From NCBI RefSeq assembly GCF_000739655.1, contig NZ_BATR01000174.1:1-33237 (forward strand): DNA of 33,237 bases. Direction: 5' to 3'. Below, piece after piece: positions 22,561-31,142 of this stretch. The position numbers were made by a program, and so were the translations under genes. Within the stretch, counting starts at the first letter, position 1. Each line of letters starts with the position of its first letter. Origin of the DNA: Verrucomicrobium sp. BvORR106. GTDB taxonomy: Bacteria > Verrucomicrobiota > Verrucomicrobiia > Verrucomicrobiales > Verrucomicrobiaceae. A model generated the notes under the pieces. The model did not search any database, was not told the origin of the DNA, and saw only the letters and a list, made by a program, of their open reading frames with translations.

Positions 22561-23643
22561 ATGTCCCTCCCCCTTTCCCAGCTCCCTGTCACCGCACATC
22601 GCGGCAGCGAAATCATGCTGTCGCGGGTGGCCAACTCTCTCTACTGGATGAGCCGCTACATCGAGCGGGCCGAGAACATCTCGCGCCTGCTGGATGTGAA
22701 TCTCCAGCTCATGTTGGACTTCTCCCATCTGGACGATGAGCAACTCAAGGAGCACTGGCTCCCGATTCTCCGCTCCGCCGGAGATGAAGAGACGTTCTTC
22801 AAGCACTACACGGTGGCGAACAGCCGCACCGTCACGGAGTTCATGACCTTCCGGGAGGAGAACCCCAACTCCGTCATCTCCTGCCTCTTTGCCGCCCGCG
22901 AGAACGCCCGTCAGATCCGTGATCAGATCTCCCTGGAGATGTTCGAGGCGCTCAACGAGTGCTACCTCTTCCTGAAATCGAAGAATGCCCGTGAGATCTG
23001 GGACAGCGGTGCCCACGAGTTCTACGACCAGATCAAGAAGTACTCCCACCTCTTCCAGGGGCTCACGAACTCCACCTTCTCCCGAAATGAAGGCTACGAG
23101 TTCATCCAGTTTGGCAAGTTCCTGGAGCGCGCCGACAAGACGACCCGCATCCTGGACATCAAGTACCACATCCTGCTGCCCAGCGTGTCGGATGTCGGCG
23201 GTGCCGTGGATGCCGCCCAGTGGCAGGCCGTGTTGCGCTCCGCCAGTGCTTTGGAGGCGTATCGCCGCTTCCACATGTCGGACATCCTGCCCAAGAAGGT
23301 GGCGGAGTTCCTCATCTTCTCCCCCTCCTTCCCTCGCTCCATCCGCTACAGTCTGGAGCGGCTCTACCAGTACCTCCATCTCCTCACCGAGACGGAAAAC
23401 GGCGTCTGCAACACCCCTGAAGAGGAGGCCTTTGAAAAACTCATCGGCGATATGCGGACGCTCAGCATCGACGACGTTTTCAATCTCGGATTGCACGAGT
23501 TCCTCGGGAACATCCAGCGCACCATCGACCATCTGGATGACTTCATCTATCAGGAGTTCATGTACCATCCCCCCACTGACATGGAGGCGGAGATCCGGCT
23601 GCATCAGCAGGAGATGCAGCAGCAGCAACAGCCGGCGGCATGA
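22561..23643 (+). CDS. Alpha-E domain protein (COG2307)
   Basis: A 360-residue, all-helical protein. Its signature MLSRVANSLYWMSRYIERAE is at about residues 19-38, followed by repeats of acidic and aromatic helices (EVEFL-type ends are absent). It partners the ATP-grasp enzyme in conserved clusters; the role is unknown. The C-terminus is a polyglutamine stretch (QQEMQQQQQ). It ends in an ATGA overlap with the transglutaminase gene. The 87-base gap upstream has no promoter I can identify. Confidence 0.9.
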   Translation: MSLPLSQLPVTAHRGSEIMLSRVANSLYWMSRYIERAENISRLLDVNLQLMLDFSHLDDEQLKEHWLPILRSAGDEETFFKHYTVANSRTVTEFMTFREENPNSVISCLFAARENARQIRDQISLEMFEALNECYLFLKSKNAREIWDSGAHEFYDQIKKYSHLFQGLTNSTFSRNEGYEFIQFGKFLERADKTTRILDIKYHILLPSVSDVGGAVDAAQWQAVLRSASALEAYRRFHMSDILPKKVAEFLIFSPSFPRSIRYSLERLYQYLHLLTETENGVCNTPEEEAFEKLIGDMRTLSIDDVFNLGLHEFLGNIQRTIDHLDDFIYQEFMYHPPTDMEAEIRLHQQEMQQQQQPAA

Positions 23644-24548
23644 GTGATTCCGCCGAAGGCAGCACCCAAGACTATGAATGGACGGACCCTCTACTGCTGA
23701 GTGTGCGTCATTTGACGCGCTACGACTATCACGACGACGTCTGGGACAGCTTCAATGAAGCTCGCCTCCAGCCGGTCAGCGACACCGCCCAGGAGTGTCA
23801 GGATTTCCATCTCCGGGTCGAGCCCACGGCCACCAGCCTGCGGGACTACCCCGATTTCTACGGAAACTGTGTGCACTACTTTGACGTGCCACAGAAGCAT
23901 GCCCGGCTCGAGGTGGAGGCCATCTCCCGTGTCGCCACCCGAGCGGATACCCGCGGCTCCATCCCCGCGGTGAATCCCCCCTCCGCCCTGCAGAACCACT
24001 CTGAGGTGGAGGACTACTTCGACTTCCTCAACGACTCCCACTTCGTCTCCCTGGACAAGGAAGTGTGGCGTGAATCCATCGATGCCCTGCCCAATGGCGT
24101 GAGTGACCTGTGGCAGGACGCGCTCACCGTCGGGCGCCACATTTACAAGACCTTCACGTACACCCCGTTCACCACCACGGTGAACACCCGCCCGGCCGAG
24201 GTGGTGCTGAGCCGTCGCGGCGTCTGCCAGGACTTCGCCCACGTCATGCTGGGCATGTGCCGCAGTCACGGCATTCCCGCCCGGTACATCAGCGGTTATT
24301 TCTTCAATCCAAATCGCCTGCCGGACGAGATCGAGGCCAGCCACGCCTGGGTGGAAGTCTACCTCCCCGGCTACGGCTGGAAGGGCTTCGACCCCACGCA
24401 CAACCGCATCCCCGACACCCGCTACGTGAAACTCGCCGTCGGTCGTGACTACGGGGACATCAAGCCCGTGAGCGGCACTTTCCGCGGCAAAGGGACGAGG
24501 GAACTCCGTGTAGAAGTACAGATCAGGCGGGTAGAAGCAGCAGAGTGA
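23640..24548 (+). CDS. Transglutaminase-like family protein (COG1305)
   Basis: A 302-residue protein. An N-terminal beta domain (LLLSVRHLTRYDYHDDVWDS) is followed by the transglutaminase core with catalytic C196 in GVCQDFAHVML, H235 in ASHAWVEVYLPG and D251 in KGFDPTHN. It is probably a cytoplasmic peptidase or amidase, with no signal peptide. It is coupled to the alpha-E gene by ATGA and completes the three-gene module. Physiological substrate unknown. Confidence 0.92.
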   Translation: MSDSAEGSTQDYEWTDPLLLSVRHLTRYDYHDDVWDSFNEARLQPVSDTAQECQDFHLRVEPTATSLRDYPDFYGNCVHYFDVPQKHARLEVEAISRVATRADTRGSIPAVNPPSALQNHSEVEDYFDFLNDSHFVSLDKEVWRESIDALPNGVSDLWQDALTVGRHIYKTFTYTPFTTTVNTRPAEVVLSRRGVCQDFAHVMLGMCRSHGIPARYISGYFFNPNRLPDEIEASHAWVEVYLPGYGWKGFDPTHNRIPDTRYVKLAVGRDYGDIKPVSGTFRGKGTRELRVEVQIRRVEAAE

Positions 24549-24565
24549 AAAGGGGTAAGTAAAAA

Positions 24566-24635
24566 GTGAAAAGTTGAGCTTCGAACAACCACGCAAGCTG
24601 CGTTTGGCATAGTTCAGTTGTTCCACACTTTTCAC
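24566..24635. repeat. Nested hairpin in intergenic gap
   Basis: Three inverted repeats nest inside one another: GTGAAAAGT with ACTTTTCAC (24566-24574, 24627-24635), GAACAAC with GTTGTTC (24583-24589, 24617-24623), and ACGCA-AGC-TGCGT (24591-24603). It lies 17 bases after the transglutaminase stop. A second ACTTTTCAC copy follows near 24649. It may end transcription or be a small dispersed element. Confidence 0.5.
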
Positions 24636-24667
24636 TTACTACTTTTTACTTTTCACTCCTCCCTCCC

Positions 24668-25666
24668 ATGCGCCTGACGTTCATCCTATCCCTCCTGGTC
24701 GCCCTGCCCCTCCACGCCCAAGCCCCCAAGCAAGACGCCCCCAAGCCGCCGCCCAAGGCGTATGCGGATCCGGACAAGACGGACGAGGACTTCCCCCTTC
24801 AGGGCGAGTACGCCGGGGAACATGATGGCAAAAAGTTCGGAGCCCAAATCATTGCTCTGGGTGATGGCAAATTCGAAGCCGTCGGCTATCCCAGCGGCCT
24901 GCCTGGCGACGGCTGGGACGGTGACACCACGAAGGTGAGCCGCACCTCCGGTCAGCGCGAAGCGGGGCAGAACACCGTGACCTTCGAGGCGAAGGACGGC
25001 GACGTGCGCGGCACCGTGGATGGCAGTTCCATCACCGTGTATTCCAAGGACGGTGAGAAGGTGTTCGAACTCTCCCGCGTGCAACGCACCTCCCCCACGC
25101 TGGAGGCCGCCCCACCCGCCGGTGCCGTGGTTCTCTTCAGCGGCAAGGACAAGAACGATTTCGCTGGCTCCCGTGTCACGGAAGACGGCCTGCTCATGGA
25201 AGGCGTGACCAGCACCGAGAAGTTTCAGGACTTCACCCTCCACATTGAGTTCCGCCTGCCCTACACGCCGACTGGTCGCGGTCAAAAGCGCGGCAACAGC
25301 GGCCTCTACCTTCAGCATCGCTACGAAGTGCAGTTGCTCGACAGCTTCGGTCTGAGTGGTGAAGACAACGAGTGCGGTGGCCTTTACAAGATCGCCAAGC
25401 CCAAGGTGAACATGTGCTTCCCCCCGCTGACCTGGCAGACTTACGACATCGACTTTACCGCCGCCAAGTTCGACGCCTCTGGCAACAAGACCGCCAACGC
25501 CAAGATGACCGTGAAGCACAACGGCGTGGTCATTCACCAAGACCAGGAGCTTCCCAAAGTCACCGGCGGAGCCAAGCTCCCAGAAGACGCCAATCCCGGC
25601 CCCTTCCACCTGCAAAACCACGGTGATCCCGTGCGCTATCGCAACATCTGGGTCGTGAAGAAGTAG
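24668..25666 (+). CDS. DUF1080 (3-keto-disaccharide hydrolase-like) secreted protein
   Basis: A 332-residue protein with signal peptide MRLTFILSLLVALPLHAQA. Residues 30-140 form a beta domain (EYAGEHDGKKFGAQIIALGD). The C-terminal half is DUF1080, a concanavalin-like sandwich with VVLFSGKDKNDF, FRLPYTPTGRGQKRGNSGLY, YEVQLLDSFGL and HLQNHGDPVRYRNIWV. Family members bind or cleave (3-keto)sugars and are numerous in Verrucomicrobia and Planctomycetes. It stands alone between hairpins. Confidence 0.88.
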   Translation: MRLTFILSLLVALPLHAQAPKQDAPKPPPKAYADPDKTDEDFPLQGEYAGEHDGKKFGAQIIALGDGKFEAVGYPSGLPGDGWDGDTTKVSRTSGQREAGQNTVTFEAKDGDVRGTVDGSSITVYSKDGEKVFELSRVQRTSPTLEAAPPAGAVVLFSGKDKNDFAGSRVTEDGLLMEGVTSTEKFQDFTLHIEFRLPYTPTGRGQKRGNSGLYLQHRYEVQLLDSFGLSGEDNECGGLYKIAKPKVNMCFPPLTWQTYDIDFTAAKFDASGNKTANAKMTVKHNGVVIHQDQELPKVTGGAKLPEDANPGPFHLQNHGDPVRYRNIWVVKK

Positions 25667-25721
25667 GGCCCACTGCGCGGGAGACACAAGACAGGAAGAC
25701 CCAAGACTCAAGACCTGAGGT

Positions 25722-25764
25722 CCTACGCTCGCGGCAGCACCCCTGCACGGCGTAGGGCCTTTTC
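25722..25764 (+). terminator. Possible intrinsic terminator after the DUF1080 gene
   Basis: CCTACGC (25722-25728) pairs with GCGTAGG (25750-25756); GCCTTTTC follows. The loop is 21 bases, long for an intrinsic terminator. Confidence 0.4.
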
Positions 25765-25792
25765 ATTTCCCCGCATCCTCATCTCTCATCCC

Positions 25793-25829
25793 AATCCTGT
25801 TAATCCTTCAAAATCCTGTTAATCCTGTC
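25793..25829. repeat. AATCCTGTTAATCC direct repeat
   Basis: The 14-mer AATCCTGTTAATCC occurs at 25793-25806 and 25812-25825, followed by TGTCTGAGG. The same phrase is common in intergenic DNA of Planctomycetes, Verrucomicrobia and Bacteroidetes. No function is known to me. Confidence 0.55.
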
Positions 25830-25855
25830 TGAGGAAGCGTCTCCCCACCCCTGAC

Positions 25856-27382
25856 TCACCGGATCTTCGCCACCCGGGGGATCATGATCTCGTCCCCCGC
25901 CTTCAGCCTCGCCGTGGCGGGCAGGCGGTTGTATTCATAGAGCTGCTCCTTGGAGATGCCAAAGGCCTCACAGATGGAGCCCTCCGACTCGCCATCGCTC
26001 ACAATGTAGGAGCGGATCACCCCATCGTTGCCGACCGTGTTGGACTGCGGTTTGCCTGAAGCCAGTTCATGAGGGGCACTGGCGGCAACGACTGGCTTCA
26101 CGGGAGCTGGCGGTTCGCTGCTCTTGGCTGCCGACGTGGTCGCCACCGGAGCGTGCTCATCAGAGGTCTTCTCCTCATGCTTGTCAGCCTTGGCCATCAC
26201 CGGCGCAGAGGGCGGCGCGTCTGCCGCAGCCGTTGCGGGTGCATTCACCTTCGGCTTGGGTTCGACCGGCGCTGGAGGTGGCACGTTGGGAGCCGCAATC
26301 ACCACGGGCGAGGTATTGCCATTCGTGCCCTTCTTCTCAACCACTGGGTTGACGATTTGCTTCTTCACCTGCTCAGAGGTCAGAGCGGTGACTTTCGGCT
26401 TGGGAATGGGCAGCGTTTCCGGTCCAGGGATGGATGGCAGCGGCTTCGTGACCTTGGCCACCGTCGTGGGCGCGGGAGTGGGAGGCTTGGCAGTAGGGGC
26501 AGGCTCAGTTGCGCCCGGCTTGGAGCCCGCGTGCCCTTCCTCTGCTGCGGGAGCCCCCGGTGCAGTTTTCGTCGGCTTTTCCACCTTGTCGGGGATCACG
26601 ATCTTGGTGCCGTTCTTCATGCGGCGAGGATCCACCTGGGGATTCGCCGCCAGAATGGCTTCCATAGTGACACCAAACTTCCGCCCCAAGGCATAAAAGG
26701 TGTCGCCTTCTTCAATCACGTACTCCTTGCCAGAGACCGGGCCGCTCTCTGCGGCAAGGGGGCTGGCAGGCTTCACCGGTGCCTTGGTGTCACCGGGCTT
26801 CACTTGGGATTTGTCCGCCGGAAGATCGCTACCCGGATCCTTCAAGGTCACTGCAGGCTTCAGGGGTGCACCGGACTTGGCCGTCTTGCTCCCATCGGAC
26901 GGCGGGATGATGAGCTCCATGTCCGGGTGCAACCGGTTGGGGTTCACATTGGGGTTGGCATTGGCCAGGGCCTCGGGGGTGACGTTGTACTCCCCGGCGA
27001 TGCTCCAGAAAGTCTCGTCATCATCCACCACGTGCACTTTGCGCCGCTCGGTTCGCGGATCCACCAGCCCGCCCTTCGGCGGAATCTTGAGCTTCATGCC
27101 CTCCCGCACATACTCCTTGGGCAGCTTGTTGAGCTCCATCACCTCGCCCACGCTCGTGCTGTACTTCTGCGAGATGCTCCAGAGCGTCTCCCCCTTTTTC
27201 ACGACATGCTCCTTCGCGTCGGAGTCCTTTCCAGACTTCGACTTCGCGGTATCGGCCTTCACGGTACTGCTCTTCGCCGGGGTTTTGGGTTTGGCAGAGG
27301 AGCTTTTGCTGGCGGCATGAATCGGGCTGACCAGGCACGCCAGAGCCACAATGCCGCAAAGGTGGAGACCAGGCGGACGCAT
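25856..27382 (-). CDS. Four-LysM peptidoglycan-binding protein
   Basis: A 508-residue protein with signal peptide (LHLCGIVALACLVSPIHAA). Four LysM modules can be read: HVVKKGETLWSISQKYSTSV, HVVDDDETFWSIAGEYNVTP, YVIEEGDTFYALGRKFGVTM and, at the C-terminus, YIVSDGESEGSICEAFGI. Long Pro/Ala/Lys-rich linkers join them. LysM modules bind the glycan of peptidoglycan. No catalytic domain is present, so it is a binding or scaffold protein at the wall. It is divergent from an amidase gene, with 80 bases between the starts, which suggests shared control in wall remodelling. Confidence 0.92.
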   Translation of the reverse strand: MRPPGLHLCGIVALACLVSPIHAASKSSSAKPKTPAKSSTVKADTAKSKSGKDSDAKEHVVKKGETLWSISQKYSTSVGEVMELNKLPKEYVREGMKLKIPPKGGLVDPRTERRKVHVVDDDETFWSIAGEYNVTPEALANANPNVNPNRLHPDMELIIPPSDGSKTAKSGAPLKPAVTLKDPGSDLPADKSQVKPGDTKAPVKPASPLAAESGPVSGKEYVIEEGDTFYALGRKFGVTMEAILAANPQVDPRRMKNGTKIVIPDKVEKPTKTAPGAPAAEEGHAGSKPGATEPAPTAKPPTPAPTTVAKVTKPLPSIPGPETLPIPKPKVTALTSEQVKKQIVNPVVEKKGTNGNTSPVVIAAPNVPPPAPVEPKPKVNAPATAAADAPPSAPVMAKADKHEEKTSDEHAPVATTSAAKSSEPPAPVKPVVAASAPHELASGKPQSNTVGNDGVIRSYIVSDGESEGSICEAFGISKEQLYEYNRLPATARLKAGDEIMIPRVAKIR

Positions 27383-27462
27383 GGATCCATTTTATAAAAT
27401 TTAATCATCAAATCCACCGGAAATTTTGTAAGCTGCCAACGCGCTTAGTCTTCACCCTCTTC

Positions 27463-28437
27463 ATGTCACCCCGTGGTGTCATCCGCCTGTTCCTGTCATC
27501 CAGCGCTCTGCTGGGGGCGGCTGCCTGCCTCTGGATGGTCGGCCAGAGCTGGGACCAGGAAGCAAATCGCCTGGTGGATGAGTTGAACCGGGTGGCGGCG
27601 GCGGATCCCTACCCCTTCCTGGTGGTGGTGGATGCCGGTCACGGTGGGAATGACGGCGGCACGCAGGGCTTTGGCCAGCTGGAAAAAGACATCTCCCTGG
27701 ATCTGGCCACCCGCCTGGAACAGCGCCTGAAGAATGCAGGCTGCCAGGTGCTCATGACCCGCAAGGATGACACCTACCCCACCTTGGAGGAGCGGTGCGA
27801 GGTGGCGAACAAGGCCAAGGCGACCGTTTTTGTCAGCCTGCATCTCAACGCAGATCCCAAGTCGAACGAGACACATGGGGTCGAGACCTACTATTCCTCC
27901 CGAAAAAAGCTGGGCAACATGACCCCCATCCGGGAGCTCTTGGGCCTGAAGCACGATATTCCCGTGCGGGACGTGCGCAGCGAGTGGCTCGCGGGCATTG
28001 TCCACAGCCGAGTCTGCCGCACCACCGGAGCCACAGACCGGACGGTACGCGACAGCCACTTCGTCGTGGTGATGCAGACTGAATGCCCCGCCATCCTCGT
28101 GGAATGCGGGTACCTCACCAACCAGACGGAGTCGCTCTGCTTCACCGACAACGGGTACAAGGATGGTGTGGTGGAAGCAGTCGCCAGCGGCGTGCTTCAC
28201 TATCTGCGTTCCATCCAGATGAATCCCCGCCGCGGTCTGCGGTTCGAGCCCCCACCTGTCCTTGTGGACGAACGGGACCCCGACATGGAACCGGAGCCCA
28301 AGCCTGAGCCGGAAAACGCCCCCACACCGGATCCTGCGGCTCCTCCTGCACCGCCGCCCGAAGGAGCCCCTTCGCCAGGCGCCTCGCCCCCGGTGGCCTC
28401 CGGCGGCTCCCCGGAGCCCAAGCCGTCGGCCCCTTGA
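27463..28437 (+). CDS. N-acetylmuramoyl-L-alanine amidase (Amidase_3)
   Basis: A 324-residue protein with an N-terminal signal or anchor (LFLSSSALLGAAACLWMVG). The zinc-binding amidase has H60 (VVVDAGHGGNDGG), E74 (GQLEKDISLDLA) and H127 (VFVSLHLNAD), with catalytic E214 (ILVECGYLTN). It cuts the bond between muramic acid and L-alanine in peptidoglycan. A Pro/Glu/Ala-rich tail of about 65 residues follows residue 255. The divergent neighbour is a LysM protein. The start lies behind the leader CACCCTCTTC. Confidence 0.92.
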   Translation: MSPRGVIRLFLSSSALLGAAACLWMVGQSWDQEANRLVDELNRVAAADPYPFLVVVDAGHGGNDGGTQGFGQLEKDISLDLATRLEQRLKNAGCQVLMTRKDDTYPTLEERCEVANKAKATVFVSLHLNADPKSNETHGVETYYSSRKKLGNMTPIRELLGLKHDIPVRDVRSEWLAGIVHSRVCRTTGATDRTVRDSHFVVVMQTECPAILVECGYLTNQTESLCFTDNGYKDGVVEAVASGVLHYLRSIQMNPRRGLRFEPPPVLVDERDPDMEPEPKPEPENAPTPDPAAPPAPPPEGAPSPGASPPVASGGSPEPKPSAP

Positions 28438-28454
28438 ATCGCTTGACCATCCGC

Positions 28455-28477
28455 CGGGCCACCTTCACCGTGGCCCG
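28455..28477. terminator. Hairpin between amidase and ABC permease genes
   Basis: CGGGCCAC-N7-GTGGCCCG is a perfect 8-bp stem in the 48-base gap. No T-run follows, so it could be a terminator of another kind or an mRNA-stabilising hairpin. Confidence 0.4.
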
Positions 28478-28485
28478 CCTTCTGC

Positions 28486-29250
28486 ATGAGCCCGGAATCC
28501 AGACCTCAATCCCTTCTCGCTGAGGTTTTTTGGAACCTGCTGCTTTGCCTGGGGATGATGCTGGGCATCTGGGCCGTCTTCCACGCCATCAACTATAACT
28601 GGCACTGGGAGTCCCTGTGGAAGTGGCGCTGGCTCATCCTGCGCGGCTGGGGCACCACCGTCGCCGTGTCCGCCCTGGCCCTCATCATCAGCATCCCGCT
28701 AGGGCTCACCCTCATGCTGGGGCAGCGCAGTCGCTGGATCCCGGTGCGCCTGGCCTGCCGTGGCTGTGTGGAGCTGGTTCGTGGCACTCCGCTGCTCGTG
28801 CTGCTGCTGATCGGCTACTATGGCGTGGCCAATGCCCTCGGCATCGCCCGCCCCTGGCTGCCCGGGGTCTTCCTGCTGGCACTGTTTCATAGTTCCTACC
28901 TCTCAGAGATCTTTCGTGGTGCCTGGGAGTCCATTGGTGCCTCCCAGCTGGAGGGGGCCCGCGCCGTGGGCTTCAATCAGCAGCAGACCTGGCGTTTTGT
29001 CATCTTTCCCCAGGCCTTCCGGCGCGCCCTGCCGGGCACCGCTGGCCAGATGGTCTCCCTCATCAAGGACTCCTCACTGCTCTCCGTGATCGGCGTCGAG
29101 GAACTTACCCAGATGGTGCGCAGCGCCAATGCCCAGGCCTACACGGCGCTGGAGGGCTTCATCCCGCTGGCGATTCTCTACATCCTCCTCACCATCCCCC
29201 TCTCTTGGTGGACCCGCCGCATCGAGGAGCGTTTCAGGTTTGAAACGTAG
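28486..29250 (+). CDS. Amino-acid ABC transporter permease (HisM/GlnP family)
   Basis: A 254-residue membrane protein. An extra N-terminal helix (NLLLCLGMMLGIWAVFHAI) precedes the core of about five helices. The family's GWGTTVAVSALALIISIPLG, ELVRGTPLLVLLLIGYYG and the coupling motif ESIGASQLEGARAVGFNQQQ are clear, then FPQAFRRALPGTAGQMVSLI. It would import a polar amino acid together with the ATPase next door (46 bases downstream). No substrate-binding protein is encoded nearby. Confidence 0.9.
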   Translation: MSPESRPQSLLAEVFWNLLLCLGMMLGIWAVFHAINYNWHWESLWKWRWLILRGWGTTVAVSALALIISIPLGLTLMLGQRSRWIPVRLACRGCVELVRGTPLLVLLLIGYYGVANALGIARPWLPGVFLLALFHSSYLSEIFRGAWESIGASQLEGARAVGFNQQQTWRFVIFPQAFRRALPGTAGQMVSLIKDSSLLSVIGVEELTQMVRSANAQAYTALEGFIPLAILYILLTIPLSWWTRRIEERFRFET

Positions 29251-29296
29251 CGCCTGCTGCTCCTGCCGCATCCCCCCACCTCCTTCACCGCATCGC

Positions 29297-30034
29297 ATGC
29301 ACATCAAGGTCAACCAGCTCGTCAAACGCTACGGCAGTCATGTCGCGCTCGACGGAGCCTCGTTTGAAGTTCCCGCCCAGGTGAACTGTCTGGTCTTGTT
29401 GGGGGCCTCCGGCAGCGGCAAGTCCACCCTTCTCCGCGTGCTCGGCTCTCTCCTCACCCCTGACTCCGGAAGCATCCACATCAACGAAACCGCGCTGGGC
29501 TGGACAGACGAGGCCATGCTCAAGCAGCGGCGCGGCAACGGGTTCGTGTTTCAGAGCTTCAACCTCTTTCCCCACCTCAGCGCCGAGGAGAACGTGGCCC
29601 TGCCTCTGCGGGAGGTTCACGACATCAACGCCCGGGTGGCCAGTCATCAGGCGCATGAGACGCTCGAAAAATTTGGCCTGGGCGAGCACGTGAAGAAGCG
29701 CCCCGCAGAAATGTCCGGCGGCCAACAGCAACGCGTGGCCCTGGCCCGGGCGATCGCCCCCAAGCCCGGCCTGCTTCTGCTGGACGAGCCCACCTCGGCC
29801 CTCGATCCGGTGATGACGCAGGAGGTCCTGGACCTCATCCTCCGTCTGGCGGAAGCCGGCCAACGCACCGTGCTGTCCACCCATGAAATCACCTTTGCCC
29901 GCAAGGTCGCGGACTGGGTGGTGTTTCTGGATCACGGCGTCGTCATCGAGTCCGCACCCGCCAGCCAGTTTTTTGACCAGCCGGAGTCTGAGCTGGCCCG
30001 TCAATTCCTAGAATCCCTCACACGGTATCGGTAG
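29297..30034 (+). CDS. Amino-acid ABC transporter ATPase (GlnQ/HisP family)
   Basis: A 245-residue ATPase with Walker A GASGSGKST, Q-loop FVFQSFNLFPHLSAEENV, signature MSGGQQQRVALARA, Walker B LLLLDEPTSALDP and H-loop STHEITFA, all typical of the polar amino-acid uptake family. The frame is open back to 29129 inside the permease gene, but ATG 29297 starts right before the usual first strand (IKVNQLVKRYG). Partner of the preceding permease. Confidence 0.92.
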   Translation: MHIKVNQLVKRYGSHVALDGASFEVPAQVNCLVLLGASGSGKSTLLRVLGSLLTPDSGSIHINETALGWTDEAMLKQRRGNGFVFQSFNLFPHLSAEENVALPLREVHDINARVASHQAHETLEKFGLGEHVKKRPAEMSGGQQQRVALARAIAPKPGLLLLDEPTSALDPVMTQEVLDLILRLAEAGQRTVLSTHEITFARKVADWVVFLDHGVVIESAPASQFFDQPESELARQFLESLTRYR

Positions 30035-30072
30035 GCACTCACAGCCCCCTGGTCCGCCACGCACCTCCCGCC

Positions 30073-30858
30073 ATGTCCACCTCATCCTTAGCCCCCCGCC
30101 CCTGGATCATTGCCGAGACCAACTGGAAGCAGGTCCAGTCCACCAAGTATGAGGTGGCCGTGCTCCCCATGGGGGCGACCGAGGCGCACAACTGGCACCT
30201 GCCGTACGGGACCGACAGCTACCAGAACGTCGCCCTCTGCTCTGAAGCCGGTCGCCAGGCCTGGGAACAAGGGGCCAAGGTGGCCATCCTCCCCAACATT
30301 CCCTTTGGCGTGCAGACAGGACAGCTGGACATCCCCTTCTGCATCAACATGAACCCCAGCACCCAGCTGGCTCTGTTGAATGATATCATCGCCTCCCTGG
30401 TGGGCGTAGGCATTCCCAAGCTGGTGGTCTTCAACGGCCACGGCGGCAACGACTTCAAACAGATGCTCCGGGAGCTCCAGGCCAAATGGCCGCAGATCTT
30501 CCTCAGCACTGTCTTCTGGCCCAACATCGACAGCGGCGCCGGCATCTTCGACGTGCTCGGCGACCACGCCGACGAACGCGAGACCAGCCTCATGCTCCAC
30601 TTCCATCCCGAGCTGGTGCCGCCCAAAGAAACCTGGGGCGATGGCAAAGCCAACGCCTGGAAGCTCCAGGCCATGAAGGAAAAATGGGCCTGGGCGCAAC
30701 GCGCCTGGACCCAGGCCACCCACGACACCGGCAGCGGCACTCCCGCCGCCTCCACCGCTGAAAAAGGCGCCCAGTACGCCGCCCTGCTCTCCAGCCGTCT
30801 TGCGAGTTATTTAGTCGAACTCGCCGCGGCAGATGCAGCGGATTTGTATGAGCGGTGA
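30073..30858 (+). CDS. Creatininase-family amidohydrolase
   Basis: A 261-residue cytoplasmic protein. The metal-binding pattern is E37-x-H39 in MGATEAHNWHLPYGTDS with D48, then FNGHGGND and a later Glu in DHADERETSLML. Family members are creatinine amidohydrolase and enzymes such as MftE and FAPy deformylase, which hydrolyse amide bonds with Mn/Zn. Exact substrate unknown. It lies 38 bases after the ABC ATPase gene in the same direction, so the transporter may supply its substrate or carry away its product (inference). Confidence 0.88.
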   Translation: MSTSSLAPRPWIIAETNWKQVQSTKYEVAVLPMGATEAHNWHLPYGTDSYQNVALCSEAGRQAWEQGAKVAILPNIPFGVQTGQLDIPFCINMNPSTQLALLNDIIASLVGVGIPKLVVFNGHGGNDFKQMLRELQAKWPQIFLSTVFWPNIDSGAGIFDVLGDHADERETSLMLHFHPELVPPKETWGDGKANAWKLQAMKEKWAWAQRAWTQATHDTGSGTPAASTAEKGAQYAALLSSRLASYLVELAAADAADLYER

Positions 30859-30920
30859 GGCCGGCCAAGAGTTCACAGAACGAAAAATGGGCATTTTGAC
30901 GCCAAGGGCGTCATACAAAG

Positions 30921-31020
30921 CAGCCCGGGGTCAGGCGAGGCACGAGCCGCCACCCTGGGTACACGGGTAGGTGAACCTGAACTCCGTAGTGAGTTCTACA
31001 ATCCTACAATCCTACAATCC
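30921..31020. repeat. Dispersed-repeat-like block and 8-bp tandem repeat
   Basis: CAGCCCGGGG (30921-30930) and CACCCTGGGT (30951-30960) flank a GC-rich part, a pattern typical of repeats in these genomes. GAACTC-N6-GAGTTC forms a hairpin near 30979-30996, and TACAATCC occurs three times in tandem at 30997-31020. No gene is evident in the 367-base gap. Confidence 0.45.
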
Positions 31021-31142
31021 GCGGCCCCATCCCTGAGATAGCCACGGTTTCGCGATCTTACCCCTGGCGTCTATTCTCCTTTGGCGTGAGGCCAACTCCG
31101 CTGGTTCAGCCCATTCTCTCATGGACCGCGTCTTCCCGTCCC

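Noticed and set aside
26069..27397. Long open frame of 442 codons opposite the LysM gene
   Set aside because: It is the antisense of a Pro/Ala/Lys-rich coding region with GC-rich third positions. Its product is a low-complexity Arg/Gly/His string with no domain.
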